Source: JAGXRK01 sp963714415
Lineage (GTDB): Bacteria > Bacteroidota > Ignavibacteria > Ignavibacteriales > Ignavibacteriaceae
Length of the DNA: 64,000 bases
Direction: 5' to 3'
NCBI GenBank assembly: GCA_963714415.1
Contig: CAVQOL010000015.1
Span: 1-64,000 of the forward strand
Shown: positions 30,578 through 39,641 of the stretch, in pieces
How the letters are laid out: each line of letters opens with the position of its first letter
How positions within the stretch are numbered: the first letter of the stretch is position 1
The notes under the pieces: generated by a model
The model's database searches: none
What the model was told of the DNA's origin: nothing
What the model saw: the letters and a program-made list of their open reading frames with translations, nothing else
Position numbers and translations under genes: made by a program

Positions 30578-30949
30578 ATGGCTTTATCTTTTAAAGAACG
30601 AAAAAAAATTTTAAAAAGTGTAAACACGCTTGATCTTACACCATTCAGACTTTATTCTGAAGAAAAAGATAACGATGAATTGGTTACCGTAATTGTTCCT
30701 AAGTTTAAAAATAAGATTGTAGTAAAATTAATCTCACCAAACCTTAAGAGCGATCACTTTAAAATTAAACTTGATAAATTTGGATCTGCAGTATGGTTAA
30801 AGATGGACAATAAAACAAAAGTCGATCAGATCATTAAAGATATTAAGAAAAAATTTGGTGATGATATTCAAGAAGAAGAAGAAAGAACTATAAAATTTAT
30901 TTTTCAGCTTTATGAACAAGGATTCATTTCATTTAAAGAAATAAACTAA
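30578..30949 (+). CDS. PqqD-like small protein
   Basis: This 123-residue protein resembles the PqqD family, whose members are peptide-chaperone domains in RiPP pathways. The matching part is the second half: KLDKFGSAVWLKMDNKTKV then a helix and an acidic helix ending FIFQLYEQGFISF. No radical-SAM partner or precursor peptide lies nearby, and similar orphan copies occur in Bacteroidota. I start at MALSFKERKK because the 7 residues before it fall in the hairpin. It lies 12 bases before pepD and is probably co-transcribed with it. Function here is unknown. Confidence 0.6.
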   Translation: MALSFKERKKILKSVNTLDLTPFRLYSEEKDNDELVTVIVPKFKNKIVVKLISPNLKSDHFKIKLDKFGSAVWLKMDNKTKVDQIIKDIKKKFGDDIQEEEERTIKFIFQLYEQGFISFKEIN

Positions 30950-30961
30950 AAGGAGTATATT

Positions 30962-32422
30962 ATGGGAAGTGTATTAGGTCATCTCAAACCAACCTTGGTT
31001 TGGAATTATTTTGAAGAAATTTGTAAATATCCGCGTCCTTCCAAAAAAGAAGAGAAGATCGCTGAGTATATTTTTTCTGTCGGAAAAAAGTTAGGTCTTA
31101 AAACAGAAAAAGATAAGTTTGGAAATGTTCTTATTCGTAAACCTGCAACACCGGGAAAAGAAAATCTTAAAACAGTTGTTCTACAAGGACACATTGATAT
31201 GGTTTGTGAAAAGAACAGAGGTGTTGAACACGATTTTGACAAAGACCCGATTTATCCGTACATAGATGGTGATTGGGTAAAGGCAAAAGGAACAACGCTC
31301 GGTGCAGATAATGGAATTGGTGTTGCCGCAGCTTTGGCTGTTCTGGAAGCAAAGGATATTGAACACGGTCCAATTGAGTGTCTCTTCACTCTTGATGAGG
31401 AAACAGGATTAACCGGTGCGTCTAGTTTAAAGAAAGGCTGGCTCAAAGCTGATATACTTATCAACATGGATTCTGAGGAACTCGGTACTTTATTTATCGG
31501 TTGTTCAGGTGGAAAGAATACCGCAGCAAGGTTCAAAACTAAATTAGAAAAATCTCCCAGGAACTATTCTGCATTTGAATTAAAGGTTGAAGGATTGAAA
31601 GGTGGTCATTCCGGTCTCGAAATTCACGTCGGAAGAGGAAATGCAGCAAAGATTTTAAATAGATTGATTTGGACTTATTCTCAGGAAGACAAAATCAGGT
31701 TGGCAGAAATAAATAGTGGTAACAAGCACAATGCGATTCCTCGTGAAGCTTTTGCAATTGTTCTTGTTCCTAAAAATGATGAAAAAAAGTTTAAAAAATT
31801 TGTTGCAAAGTATAACGAAACAGTTAGGGCAGAATACGTTGTCGTTGATCCTGATCTTCTTGTATCAGCTTCAAAGCATGCAGTTCCTGAAAAAGTAATG
31901 GATGAAAAAATGCAAAAACGCTTGGTTAATGCTCTGTATGCAATTCCTCACGGTGTTACGAAAATGTCAAATGATATTCCGGGTTTAGTTGAAACATCTA
32001 ACAATCTTGCTGTAGTTGAGACAGTCGGAAAGCACGTAAATATTGTAACAAGCCAGAGAAGTTCTGTAGCATCAGAAAATAAAGATATAACAAATACGGT
32101 ATCATCTGTTTTAATGCTTGCCGGTGCCGAGATCAGTTATGGTGATGGATATCCTGGCTGGAAACCCGATGTTAATTCTGATGTTCTTAAGGTTTTTAAG
32201 TCTACATTTAAACAAATGTATGGAAAAGAACCTGCTGTAACTGCAATTCATGCAGGACTTGAGTGTGGAATCATTAAAGAAAAATATCTGGATATGGATA
32301 TGATTTCATTTGGTCCTACAATGTCTGGAGTTCACTCACCTGATGAGAAATTGCAGATTTCTACAGTTCCGGAATTTTACAATCAACTTGTAAACGTTCT
32401 GAAAAATATTCCGGTTAAATAA
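30962..32422 (+). CDS. pepD: Xaa-His dipeptidase (M20 family)
   Basis: This 486-residue cytosolic enzyme hydrolyses dipeptides such as beta-alanyl- or aminoacyl-histidine. The two-zinc site of M20 peptidases is visible: VVLQGHIDMVCE, GADNGIGVAAALA, the catalytic glutamate in LDEETGLTGA, INMDSEELG, and the C-terminal histidine in SGVHSPDEKLQ. The lid domain carries GGHSGLEIHVGRGNA. Length equals the E. coli enzyme. A clear ribosome-binding site AAAGGAG precedes the start and a strong terminator follows. It probably processes peptides imported by the OPT transporter (inference). Confidence 0.92.
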   Translation: MGSVLGHLKPTLVWNYFEEICKYPRPSKKEEKIAEYIFSVGKKLGLKTEKDKFGNVLIRKPATPGKENLKTVVLQGHIDMVCEKNRGVEHDFDKDPIYPYIDGDWVKAKGTTLGADNGIGVAAALAVLEAKDIEHGPIECLFTLDEETGLTGASSLKKGWLKADILINMDSEELGTLFIGCSGGKNTAARFKTKLEKSPRNYSAFELKVEGLKGGHSGLEIHVGRGNAAKILNRLIWTYSQEDKIRLAEINSGNKHNAIPREAFAIVLVPKNDEKKFKKFVAKYNETVRAEYVVVDPDLLVSASKHAVPEKVMDEKMQKRLVNALYAIPHGVTKMSNDIPGLVETSNNLAVVETVGKHVNIVTSQRSSVASENKDITNTVSSVLMLAGAEISYGDGYPGWKPDVNSDVLKVFKSTFKQMYGKEPAVTAIHAGLECGIIKEKYLDMDMISFGPTMSGVHSPDEKLQISTVPEFYNQLVNVLKNIPVK

Positions 32423-32445
32423 AAATCGTTCTGGTAAAATTAAAG

Positions 32446-32478
32446 GCAGATACACTTTTAAAGGTATCTGCTTTTTTT
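32446..32478 (+). terminator. Rho-independent terminator after pepD
   Basis: Stem GCAGATAC / GTATCTGC (32446-32453 with 32464-32471) followed by seven T residues, 24 bases after the pepD stop codon. Confidence 0.88.
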
Positions 32479-32528
32479 ATTTTTATGCTTAATTTGTAAT
32501 GTAAAAAACAAACTTGTCACGTTGAATC

Positions 32529-32543
32529 TGCCTGCAGGTAGGC
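32529..32543. repeat. Short palindromic repeat copy
   Basis: CTGCCTGCAGGTAGG is a compact palindrome. Its complement begins CCTACCTGC, as does the longer hairpin at 45308-45345, so it is probably a shortened member of the same family. It lies between pepD and the MFS gene. Confidence 0.5.
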
Positions 32544-32594
32544 TGAACTTATTGAAACGGGACTTGATAAATACAAAATGATAAAAAATAAATT

Positions 32595-33953
32595 ATGAAT
32601 CAAAACGAAATGACCTTAAAACAGCAACCATCAACTTTACTAAGATGGACAGCACTATTACTCGTTAGTCTTGGTATGTTTGGCAACTATTACATTTATG
32701 ATAGTATCAGTCCGTTAGCTGATTTACTAAAAGCTCAACTCGGATTTTCTGATTCTAATATTGGATTACTGAATGCGATATACAGTTTCCCAAATATTAT
32801 TATGGTACTTATTGGCGGATTGATTATTGATCGCATTGGAACACGAACTTCTGTTGTGATTTTTACAGTGTTAATAATGTTTGGTGCATTAATTACAGCG
32901 CTTACCGGGAATATTTATTTAATGGCAACCGGCAGATTAGTTTTTGGTCTTGGTGCGGAATCAATGATTGTTGCTATCACAACAATTATTGCAAGATGGT
33001 TTAAAGGTAAGGAATTGTCATTTGCTTTTGGATTAAACCTGACGGTTGCAAGATTAGGTTCATTCCTTGCTCTCAATTCTCCTTCATGGGGGAAAGGTTT
33101 GTATGAGTACTGGCAATCACCGCTTTGGATAACAGTTGCCGGAGGAGTATTTGCACTATTCTGCATAATAGTTTATTACGTTCTCGATCTATATGCATCA
33201 AAGAAATATGAAATGCCTAAAGAAGGCGAACAAGATAAAATTAACTTTAAAGAAGTTTTTAAGTTCGGAAAATCTTTCTGGTTTATAACTGCTTTGTGCG
33301 TTACATTTTATTCAGCAATGTTTCCTTTCCAAACATTTGCAATTAAATTTTTTCAGGAAGCGCACGGAACAACCAGAGAAGTTGGTGGAAATCTTTCCAG
33401 CATCTTAACACTTGCTGCTATGATATTTACTCCGTTATTTGGTTTGTTTGCAGATAAAATCGGAAAAAGATCTTTACTTATGATGTTTGGTTCACTTCTT
33501 ATAATTCCTGTTTATTTAATGATGGCATATCAATTCGGAAAGCCGGATGTTATGACAGACAGTGATTTTATTAATATCAGTTTCAAGTTTTTTGATATTG
33601 ATGCTGCTATTCCTATTTATCTTATCTTACCGATGGCTATGATGGGAATTGCATTCTCTCTTGTTCCTGCAGTTATGTGGCCTTCTGTTGCAATAATAGT
33701 TGAACCTTCAAGATTGGGAACTGCTTATGGATTGATGACGATGATTCAAAATATAGGTTTATTTGGATTCAATCTTTTAATTGGCTTCTCTAATGATTTT
33801 TCAGGTGCAAGTGCAACGAATCCTTCAGGTTATACTCCCGGTATGTGGATTTTTTCAATACTTGGTTTCCTCGGATTATTATTCGCTTTTCTTTTAAGAA
33901 AAGCTGAAACGGGTCCCAATGCGCACGGTTTAGAGCAGGGGATGAAAAAATAA
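32595..33953 (+). CDS. Major facilitator superfamily transporter
   Basis: This 452-residue inner-membrane carrier has about twelve helices. The MFS loop 2-3 motif is recognisable as GGLIIDRIGTRTS, and a matching motif in the second half is LFGLFADKIGKRS. A central cytoplasmic loop (YASKKYEMPKEGEQDK) separates two six-helix halves. Substrate cannot be told from the sequence; related proteins are annotated loosely as nitrate/nitrite or sugar-acid carriers. It stands between pepD and a secreted protein gene on the same strand. Confidence 0.85.
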   Translation: MNQNEMTLKQQPSTLLRWTALLLVSLGMFGNYYIYDSISPLADLLKAQLGFSDSNIGLLNAIYSFPNIIMVLIGGLIIDRIGTRTSVVIFTVLIMFGALITALTGNIYLMATGRLVFGLGAESMIVAITTIIARWFKGKELSFAFGLNLTVARLGSFLALNSPSWGKGLYEYWQSPLWITVAGGVFALFCIIVYYVLDLYASKKYEMPKEGEQDKINFKEVFKFGKSFWFITALCVTFYSAMFPFQTFAIKFFQEAHGTTREVGGNLSSILTLAAMIFTPLFGLFADKIGKRSLLMMFGSLLIIPVYLMMAYQFGKPDVMTDSDFINISFKFFDIDAAIPIYLILPMAMMGIAFSLVPAVMWPSVAIIVEPSRLGTAYGLMTMIQNIGLFGFNLLIGFSNDFSGASATNPSGYTPGMWIFSILGFLGLLFAFLLRKAETGPNAHGLEQGMKK

Positions 33954-34005
33954 CAAAAGGTATCCTTATTGCTGGTAATTTAAGATTTGATAATATAATA
34001 TTTCT

Positions 34006-34758
34006 ATGCATAAACATTTTATAAAAATCTTATTGTTATTTATCGTCATTATAAATAACACTGAAACTAAAGCTCAGTCATTTGGATTCGGCTGCTTCGG
34101 TTTTGTCAGCGGATATGCAGGATACTCCTATCAATCATTTGAACCGGGATATTTAAAATTTTATGGTAATGAACTTAGAACACCAATCGGTCTAATCACC
34201 GATCCATATTTTGATCAATTTGGTAAAGCTGAAGGTTTTCGTGTTGGCTTAAATTTTTACCGTGCGAAGTTCGACGGATTCTTTTTAACTGCTAAAGGTC
34301 ATTATCAGTTTTTGTATGAAGGGAAAAACATTACTGTTTCTAGTTCGTACCCGGATGTTGAGTATGACTTAAGTCTCAAATCCTGGGGACTTGGCATTGA
34401 TGTTGGAATTCCTATTACAAAATCATTTGACTGGAAAATTTTTGATGGCGAACTACTTTTTAATTCAGTAAGATTTAAGCGAACTATAAACAATTTAGGT
34501 GTTACATCTGTAAAAACTTATAATAATGATTCTCCCGAAATTGGTTTTTCAATCGGAACCGGTTTTATTTTTTATCTTGTTGAAGGATATCTTAGTCTAG
34601 AAGGAACAGCCGGATACACTATAATGAAAATAGAAAAAATGCTTGATGATGAAGGCAACAATTTTTTAAGTGAAGCTGACTTAAGTGATGAATCGAATTT
34701 TATTAAAGCAGGAGGTTTCAAAGCTGTTCTTCAACTTAATGTTGGTTTTCCACTTTAA
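34006..34758 (+). CDS. Secreted protein, possible outer-membrane beta-barrel
   Basis: I do not recognise this 250-residue protein. It has a signal peptide (KILLLFIVIINNTETKAQ), then alternating hydrophobic, aromatic and glycine-rich strands (GYAGYSYQSFEPG, FRVGLNFYRAKFDG, WGLGIDVGIP) and ends with VLQLNVGFPL. This is the pattern of small outer-membrane barrels. It precedes the aminopeptidase gene by 26 bases on the same strand and may be co-transcribed. Confidence 0.6.
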   Translation: MHKHFIKILLLFIVIINNTETKAQSFGFGCFGFVSGYAGYSYQSFEPGYLKFYGNELRTPIGLITDPYFDQFGKAEGFRVGLNFYRAKFDGFFLTAKGHYQFLYEGKNITVSSSYPDVEYDLSLKSWGLGIDVGIPITKSFDWKIFDGELLFNSVRFKRTINNLGVTSVKTYNNDSPEIGFSIGTGFIFYLVEGYLSLEGTAGYTIMKIEKMLDDEGNNFLSEADLSDESNFIKAGGFKAVLQLNVGFPL

Positions 34759-34784
34759 TTAAAAAAAAGAATAATAGGTACAAA

Positions 34785-35747
34785 ATGAAATTAACAAAAC
34801 TTGATACTGCCTCAACGATTGCTATTAAAGATTGTATGGGTGCAAAGAAGAATGAAAAGATTCTTGTAATAACCGATGAACATAAAAGAGAAATTGGGTT
34901 ATCTTTATTTGAAAATGCAAAAAGACTTGGACATCAAGCATTACTGGTTGAAATGAAATCCGGTAAAATTAATGGTGAAGAACCTTCACCTGAAATTGCA
35001 GATCTTATGCAAAAATTTGATGTGGTATTTTGTCCAACTGCCAAATCTTTAACTCATACAGATGCAAGGAGAACTGCATCAGCAAAGGGTGTGCGTATAG
35101 CAACCTTTCCCGGAATAACAAAGGATGTAATGATTCGGGGTATGAACGCGGACTACAAAGCTATTTCCAAACGTACAATAAAACTTCAGAAAATTCTTGA
35201 GAAAGGTAAATCAATTAGAGTTACTTCACCTTCAGGAACAGATATTTCATTTAAAATTTTCGGTCGTAGAGTTATTCCAAGCAAAGGATTATTCCATGCA
35301 AAAGGTGAAAGCGGAAATCTTCCAACCGGAGAGACATTTTTAGCTCCTGTTGAAGGAACATCAAACGGAGTTTTTGTTGTTGATGGCTCGATGGCCGGTT
35401 TAGGATTGATAAAAAATACAAACATCAGAATTGAAGTTAAAAATGGTTATGCTACAAAAATAACTGGCGGAACCGCCGCTAAAAAATTAAAAAATATGCT
35501 TGATAAAGTTGGTAAAGATGCTCGCAATATAGCTGAGTTTGGAATCGGGACTAATGATTCTGCAAAACTTAGCGGTATTTTATTGGAAGATGAAAAAGTA
35601 ATGGGAACAATTCATATTGCGGTTGGCAACAATGTTTCTATGGGTGGAAGTGTAAATGTTCCAATTCATCTGGATGGTGTAGTCAAAAAGCCTACGGTTT
35701 GGATGGATGGAAAATTATTAATGAAAGATGGAAAACTTTTTGTGTAA
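34785..35747 (+). CDS. M29-like aminopeptidase family protein
   Basis: This 320-residue protein resembles the thermophilic leucyl aminopeptidase (M29, AmpS/AmpT) family, although it is shorter than the usual 370-410 residues. The metal-site region is seen as GESGNLPTGETFLAPVEG, then NIAEFGIGTNDSA and MGTIHIAVGNNVSMGG with the conserved His, then VPIHLDGVVKKPTVWMD. The missing length lies in the N-terminal domain. Cytosolic peptide breakdown is the likely role. A GC-rich palindrome follows it. Confidence 0.78.
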   Translation: MKLTKLDTASTIAIKDCMGAKKNEKILVITDEHKREIGLSLFENAKRLGHQALLVEMKSGKINGEEPSPEIADLMQKFDVVFCPTAKSLTHTDARRTASAKGVRIATFPGITKDVMIRGMNADYKAISKRTIKLQKILEKGKSIRVTSPSGTDISFKIFGRRVIPSKGLFHAKGESGNLPTGETFLAPVEGTSNGVFVVDGSMAGLGLIKNTNIRIEVKNGYATKITGGTAAKKLKNMLDKVGKDARNIAEFGIGTNDSAKLSGILLEDEKVMGTIHIAVGNNVSMGGSVNVPIHLDGVVKKPTVWMDGKLLMKDGKLFV

Positions 35748-35767
35748 TGTTCAGTGTTAAATTCTAA

Positions 35768-35783
35768 ATCCGCCGCGGCGGAT
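35768..35783. repeat. Perfect 16-base palindrome
   Basis: ATCCGCCGCGGCGGAT is fully self-complementary and GC-rich against an AT-rich background. Related palindromes occur at 19782-19795, 45281-45294 and 51061-51075. It lies in the spacer before def. Confidence 0.6.
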
Positions 35784-35864
35784 CAATGATATTTTACTTT
35801 TCATTAAACATTTATTATCTATTGTCGGTTAAATAATTTTTATCTAAGAAAGAAGTAGAAAACA

Positions 35865-36428
35865 ATGGCAATAATGCCAATAACAGTGTGCGGTGATACG
35901 ATACTTAGAAAAAAGGGAAAAAAGGTATCTGAGTCGAATAATAAACTTGTTAAATTGATTACGGATATGTTTGAAACTATGCGCAGTGCAAACGGAATTG
36001 GTCTCGCTGCAAATCAGGTTGGATCGAATAAATCAATATTCATCGTGGATATTTCACCGGTTGAAGGTTATGAAGATACTAAACCAATTGTTTTTATTAA
36101 TCCTAATATTGTTGAAAGATCAATAGAAACATCAAGCATTGAAGAGGGATGTCTCAGCCTTCCAGATCTGCGTGCTGAAGTAATCCGACCGAAAAGAATC
36201 ACGATAGATTATGAAGATACTGATCTCAAAAAACAATCATTGGAAGCCGACGATCTTCTTGCCCGTGTGATTCAGCATGAATATGATCACCTGCAGGGAA
36301 TTTTATTTACTGATCTGGTTGATGAAGAAACAAAAAAAATGTTCAAGAAACCGTTGAATAAAATAAAGAAACGTAAAATAGATGTAGATTACCCAATCAG
36401 TGATTCTTCTGATTATAAAATAATCTAG
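35865..36428 (+). CDS. def: Peptide deformylase
   Basis: This 187-residue enzyme removes the formyl group from new polypeptides. All three family motifs are seen: GIGLAANQVG (residues 44-53), EGCLSLP with metal ligand Cys96, and QHEYDHLQG with His138, Glu139 and His142. Length is typical. The methionyl-tRNA formyltransferase gene follows after 8 bases, the classic def-fmt operon, so formylation and deformylation are made together. Confidence 0.96.
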   Translation: MAIMPITVCGDTILRKKGKKVSESNNKLVKLITDMFETMRSANGIGLAANQVGSNKSIFIVDISPVEGYEDTKPIVFINPNIVERSIETSSIEEGCLSLPDLRAEVIRPKRITIDYEDTDLKKQSLEADDLLARVIQHEYDHLQGILFTDLVDEETKKMFKKPLNKIKKRKIDVDYPISDSSDYKII

Positions 36429-36436
36429 GCTTTCCT

Positions 36437-37337
36437 ATGAACATTATTTTTATGGGCACACCGGACTTTTCAATTCCTTCCTTAAAAATTCTACTTGAAA
36501 GCAAGCATAGAATAGTTGCCGTTGTTACTCAACCAGATAAAGAGCGGGGGAGAGGTCAAAAAGTTTCTTTCACTGCTGTAAAGGAATTTGCTCTTAATAA
36601 TAATCTTCCGGTTCTTCAACCGGAAAAGCTGAAGGATGAAAAGTTTATAGTTGAATTTAAAGCAGCTTAACGCTGACCTGTTTGTTGTTGTGGCTTTTAG
36701 AATTTTACCTAAAGAAGTTTTTGAAATTCCAAAATTTGGTTCTTTCAACTTACATGGATCATATCTTCCAAAGTATCGTGGCGCTGCTCCAATTCAGTGG
36801 GCTTTAATTAATGGTGATATAGAAACAGGTTTAACAACGTTCAAGCTGGCAGAAAAAGTAGATACGGGAAATATCTATCTGCAGGAAAAAGTAAAAATAA
36901 ATTCCGATGATAATTTTGAATCCCTTCACGATAGAATGAGTTTAGTCGGTGCTGAACTTGTACTTAAAACTGTCAATTTAATTGATAGTGGTAGTTTCGA
37001 GCTGCAACAGCAAGACGATTCACTCGCTTCACCGGCACCAAAGATTACTAAAGAAATTTGTAAAATTGAGTGGAATAAATCAGCAGAAGAAATCCATAAT
37101 CTTGTAAGAGGTTTATCACCGTATCCGGCAGCGTTTTTTAATTACAACGATAAAGTAATTAAAATTTATAAAACTGAAATTGTAAAAAATTATAATTTAA
37201 AACCCTCCGAGTTTTATCAAACCAAAACTGAACTAATAGTTGGTTGTGGAAAAGATGCATTAAGAATTTTGGAAATCCAGCAGGAAGGGAAGAAACGTAT
37301 GACTATTGAAGAATTTCTGAGAGGATTTAGAATTTGA
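36437..37337 (+). CDS. fmt: Methionyl-tRNA formyltransferase, frame broken
   Basis: This enzyme formylates initiator Met-tRNA. The N-terminal Rossmann-like domain opens MNIIFMGTPDFSIPSL and the formyl-donor motif is HGSYLPKYRGAAPIQW. The C-terminal OB-fold domain ends RMTIEEFLRGFRI. The frame breaks near 36660 between FIVEFK and QLNADLFVVVAF; the joined protein of about 300 residues has normal length. As the gene is needed in most bacteria and def is intact, I take this as a sequence error. A diverged second copy of its last 35 codons lies at 38265-38372. Confidence 0.92.
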
Positions 37338-37375
37338 CCGTATATATTGCTGGCCTTAGTTAATAATCACATTCA

Positions 37376-38165
37376 TTAATCTTTATTAAATTTAGAAGGA
37401 TAAACATTAATTACAGAAATTGAGTCGTTGTTTTCTGATTTTGTATAGATATATCTTGAGTTTATAATTTTAACAATCCTGTACCTGGTTCCATCTGTGA
37501 TATTTTTGCTCTCAATATAATTAAGAAAATCTAACTTATATTCATCACTCCAATAATGCATAAGGATTATTATTTTCGGATGTATAAGCTCAATAAATTT
37601 TTCTACCTGAGGAATAAATTTACCTTTACCTTCAATAGGTATTAAAACCACATCACAATCCACGGGGATATTTTCTTTTATATAGTTCAAATTATCAGTG
37701 GAATCAACATTTATTATATTGGCTTGACAATCACCAAGATGTAAAATTGTTATTCCATTATATTTAAACAAATAACTAATATTGTTTTTTATAGAAACAT
37801 TATCTTCTGAAGTGAGAATAGGATAAATTAAAAGGTTTTTAATCCTTACGGTATCTGTCTTATTTAAAATGTACTTCGTTTGCGAGGGAATTCTTGTCGA
37901 ATCATAATGATCGTCATGCATATGAGAGTATGTAATAATTGTTGGGTGAAAATCGCCAATATCATATATTGGACTGTTCCATCCGTATTCAATATAAGCA
38001 TTAGGGTGTCCATAGTCAGTTAAAACGCTGATTTCATTACTCAAAAAAAATTAAAAATGATGAATGTCCCAAATAATAAAATTGAACAGAATCATTTTGA
38101 GCATAACTATTCAAATTAAATAATATAAAAAAGACTACAATCCACATCTTAAAAATCTTCAACAT
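37376..38165 (-). CDS. Secreted MBL-fold metallo-hydrolase, frame broken
   Basis: This is a metallo-beta-lactamase-fold hydrolase of about 262 residues. The metal-binding signature is TYSHMHDDHYD, with a later ligand in ILHLGDCQ and a C-terminal ILMHYW. The general form is like UlaG-type hydrolases, starting with YYLGHSSFLI. A signal peptide is recovered by starting at 38165 (MLKIFKMWIVVFFILFNLNS then YAQ), which requires removing one T from the eight-T run at 38043-38050 (minus strand), a likely sequence error. It is oriented against fmt and is bracketed by fmt and a partial fmt copy. Substrate unknown. Confidence 0.78.
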
Positions 38166-38264
38166 ATTTAAAATCCATTTTGGGTAATTACAGCCAAGAA
38201 AATTACTTATATAACTTTATTACACAACAGCTTAAAGTATTAATTAAAAATAGTGAAAAGATCA

Positions 38265-38372
38265 GAATTAATTTTGAACTGTGGAAAAAGTAATATACGT
38301 ATTCTTAAAATCCAACAGGAAGGAAAGAAACGTATGACTGTTGAAGAATTTTTGAGAGAATTTAGAATTTAA
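38265..38372 (+). pseudogene. Remnant of the 3' end of fmt
   Basis: This stretch encodes ELILNCGKSNIRILKIQQEG followed by KKRMTVEEFLREFRI and a TAA stop. It aligns without gaps to the last 35 residues of the fmt product at 37230-37337, with 27 of 35 residues identical. No upstream coding sequence continues it. The many synonymous and conservative differences argue against a recent duplication; it may be the tail of a foreign or old fmt copy left by insertion of the MBL gene segment. Confidence 0.85.
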
Positions 38373-38440
38373 ATTTAACGTTTGTGTTTATGCGTATCGC
38401 GACCATTAGCACTATTGCATATCTGTTCTGCAATAGCTTC

Positions 38441-38926
38441 TTATAAATTCTTCGTCATTTCTCCTAAATTTATTTTCTCAGCTTTTGTAAAGATTATGTC
38501 CCTTACATATTTCATATCCCCCCATAAATATTTGTTGCCTTTCATACCGCTAGTATTTCTCATTCTTTTATTTAGCCTTATAATTTCAGTTTTTGTCGCT
38601 TCTCTTCTTTCTCCAAGTTCCCCATAAAGTTTAATTGCCGGATGACTATTGAAATTTCCTTTAAACAATGATTTTATCCAAAACCACGTATTGCTATTCA
38701 CTGCCAATACACATACTTTTTTATTTGCTTTAGTGTGATCGGGCAATTTTGAAGGATATTTCTCAAAATAAAATCCAGTTTGATTCTTCTTTAAAAATAA
38801 CGAACCAATAGGAGTTACAGTCGGATTATTCTCAGAATCAACTGATCCAATTGACACATGAAAGTTTGACCGGAAACTTTTATTGAAATGAAGAATTATA
38901 TCATTCCATTCTGTTTTTATATTCAT
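38441..38926 (-). CDS. Pyridoxamine 5'-phosphate oxidase-like flavin-binding protein
   Basis: This 161-residue protein resembles the FMN-binding split-barrel family. The N-terminal part FHVSIGSVDSENNPTVTPIG is the typical beta-strand pair with the substrate-reporting turn, followed by LPDHTKANKKVCVLAVNSN. A KLYGELGERREATKTEI segment forms the central strand and helix. Members bind FMN or other flavins as oxidoreductases, but the substrate cannot be told. It is on the minus strand with a separate small membrane protein gene 47 bases upstream. Confidence 0.7.
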   Translation of the reverse strand: MNIKTEWNDIILHFNKSFRSNFHVSIGSVDSENNPTVTPIGSLFLKKNQTGFYFEKYPSKLPDHTKANKKVCVLAVNSNTWFWIKSLFKGNFNSHPAIKLYGELGERREATKTEIIRLNKRMRNTSGMKGNKYLWGDMKYVRDIIFTKAEKINLGEMTKNL

Positions 38927-38973
38927 TTTTCCCTCTTTGTTTTCACCATTGCATTTTACAAGTTAATTCAGCC

Positions 38974-39303
38974 TCAATTAATAATTGTATTCAATACAGA
39001 AAATAAAATCAGAACAAACAATAGCACCACTAATGATAAAAGCATATACTTAGATTCTTTAGCAGCAGATTCATTGCCGCGTATAGATCTGTAGCCTACT
39101 AAACAAAAAAAGAAACCGACAACAAGCATTATAAATCCAATCATAAAAATCGGAATGAGCCAGAATATTAATGATTTATCCGCCTTCTCTATGGAATCGA
39201 GTACCGTGCTTATATAAAACCCGGTGCTGAACAATCCGGTTACAATTAATACAATCCCGGAAACTATTGTGGTGATTGATATAATTTTTTGTTTATTCTT
39301 CAT
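38974..39303 (-). CDS. Small membrane protein of unknown function
   Basis: I do not recognise this 109-residue protein. Three hydrophobic helices are visible: IISITTIVSGIVLIVTGLFS, FWLIPIFMIGFIMLVVGFFF and YMLLSLVVLLFVLILFSVL, joined by short charged loops. It sits upstream of the flavin-binding protein gene on the same strand and could be co-transcribed with it. Confidence 0.6.
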   Translation of the reverse strand: MKNKQKIISITTIVSGIVLIVTGLFSTGFYISTVLDSIEKADKSLIFWLIPIFMIGFIMLVVGFFFCLVGYRSIRGNESAAKESKYMLLSLVVLLFVLILFSVLNTIIN

Positions 39304-39641
39304 ATATAAACTGTTTGTGGAATGTATATTAACAACAATTTGTTGGAAAAACTACAATCTTTTTTCCCGCGTCGTAAATTCTTATCAAATATTAAATAAG
39401 TGACTAGAAATATTTGTGACAAAGAATTTTAAATGATAATCAGCTATTTTAGTATGTAATTCTGTTTTGATTACTGACACAATTACGAAATACAATATAT
39501 ATTCAATGGTTGTTTAGAACAGCACGCAGATGACACAAATTTTGCAGATCGTCACAGATCATATCAGGAAAATCAGTTTGATCAGCGTTATCTGTGTTCT
39601 GTTTCGTATTAATTTTTAGAATAAAATAATTAGGATACATC
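39304..39641. repeat. Spacer with a dispersed inverted repeat
   Basis: This 338-base gap holds no gene. Positions 39516-39600 form an imperfect hairpin: AGAACAGCACGCAGATGACAC on the left and GATCAGCGTTATCTGTGTTCT on the right, with internal repeats of the type GCAGATCGTCACAGATCA. This pattern is a known kind of dispersed repeat in environmental bacterial genomes (recollection). The right arm ends 41 bases before the next start codon, so it may influence expression of that gene. Confidence 0.6.

Noticed and set aside
31006..31536. Antisense frames inside pepD
   Set aside because: They are shadows of a well-supported enzyme gene, with no family features.
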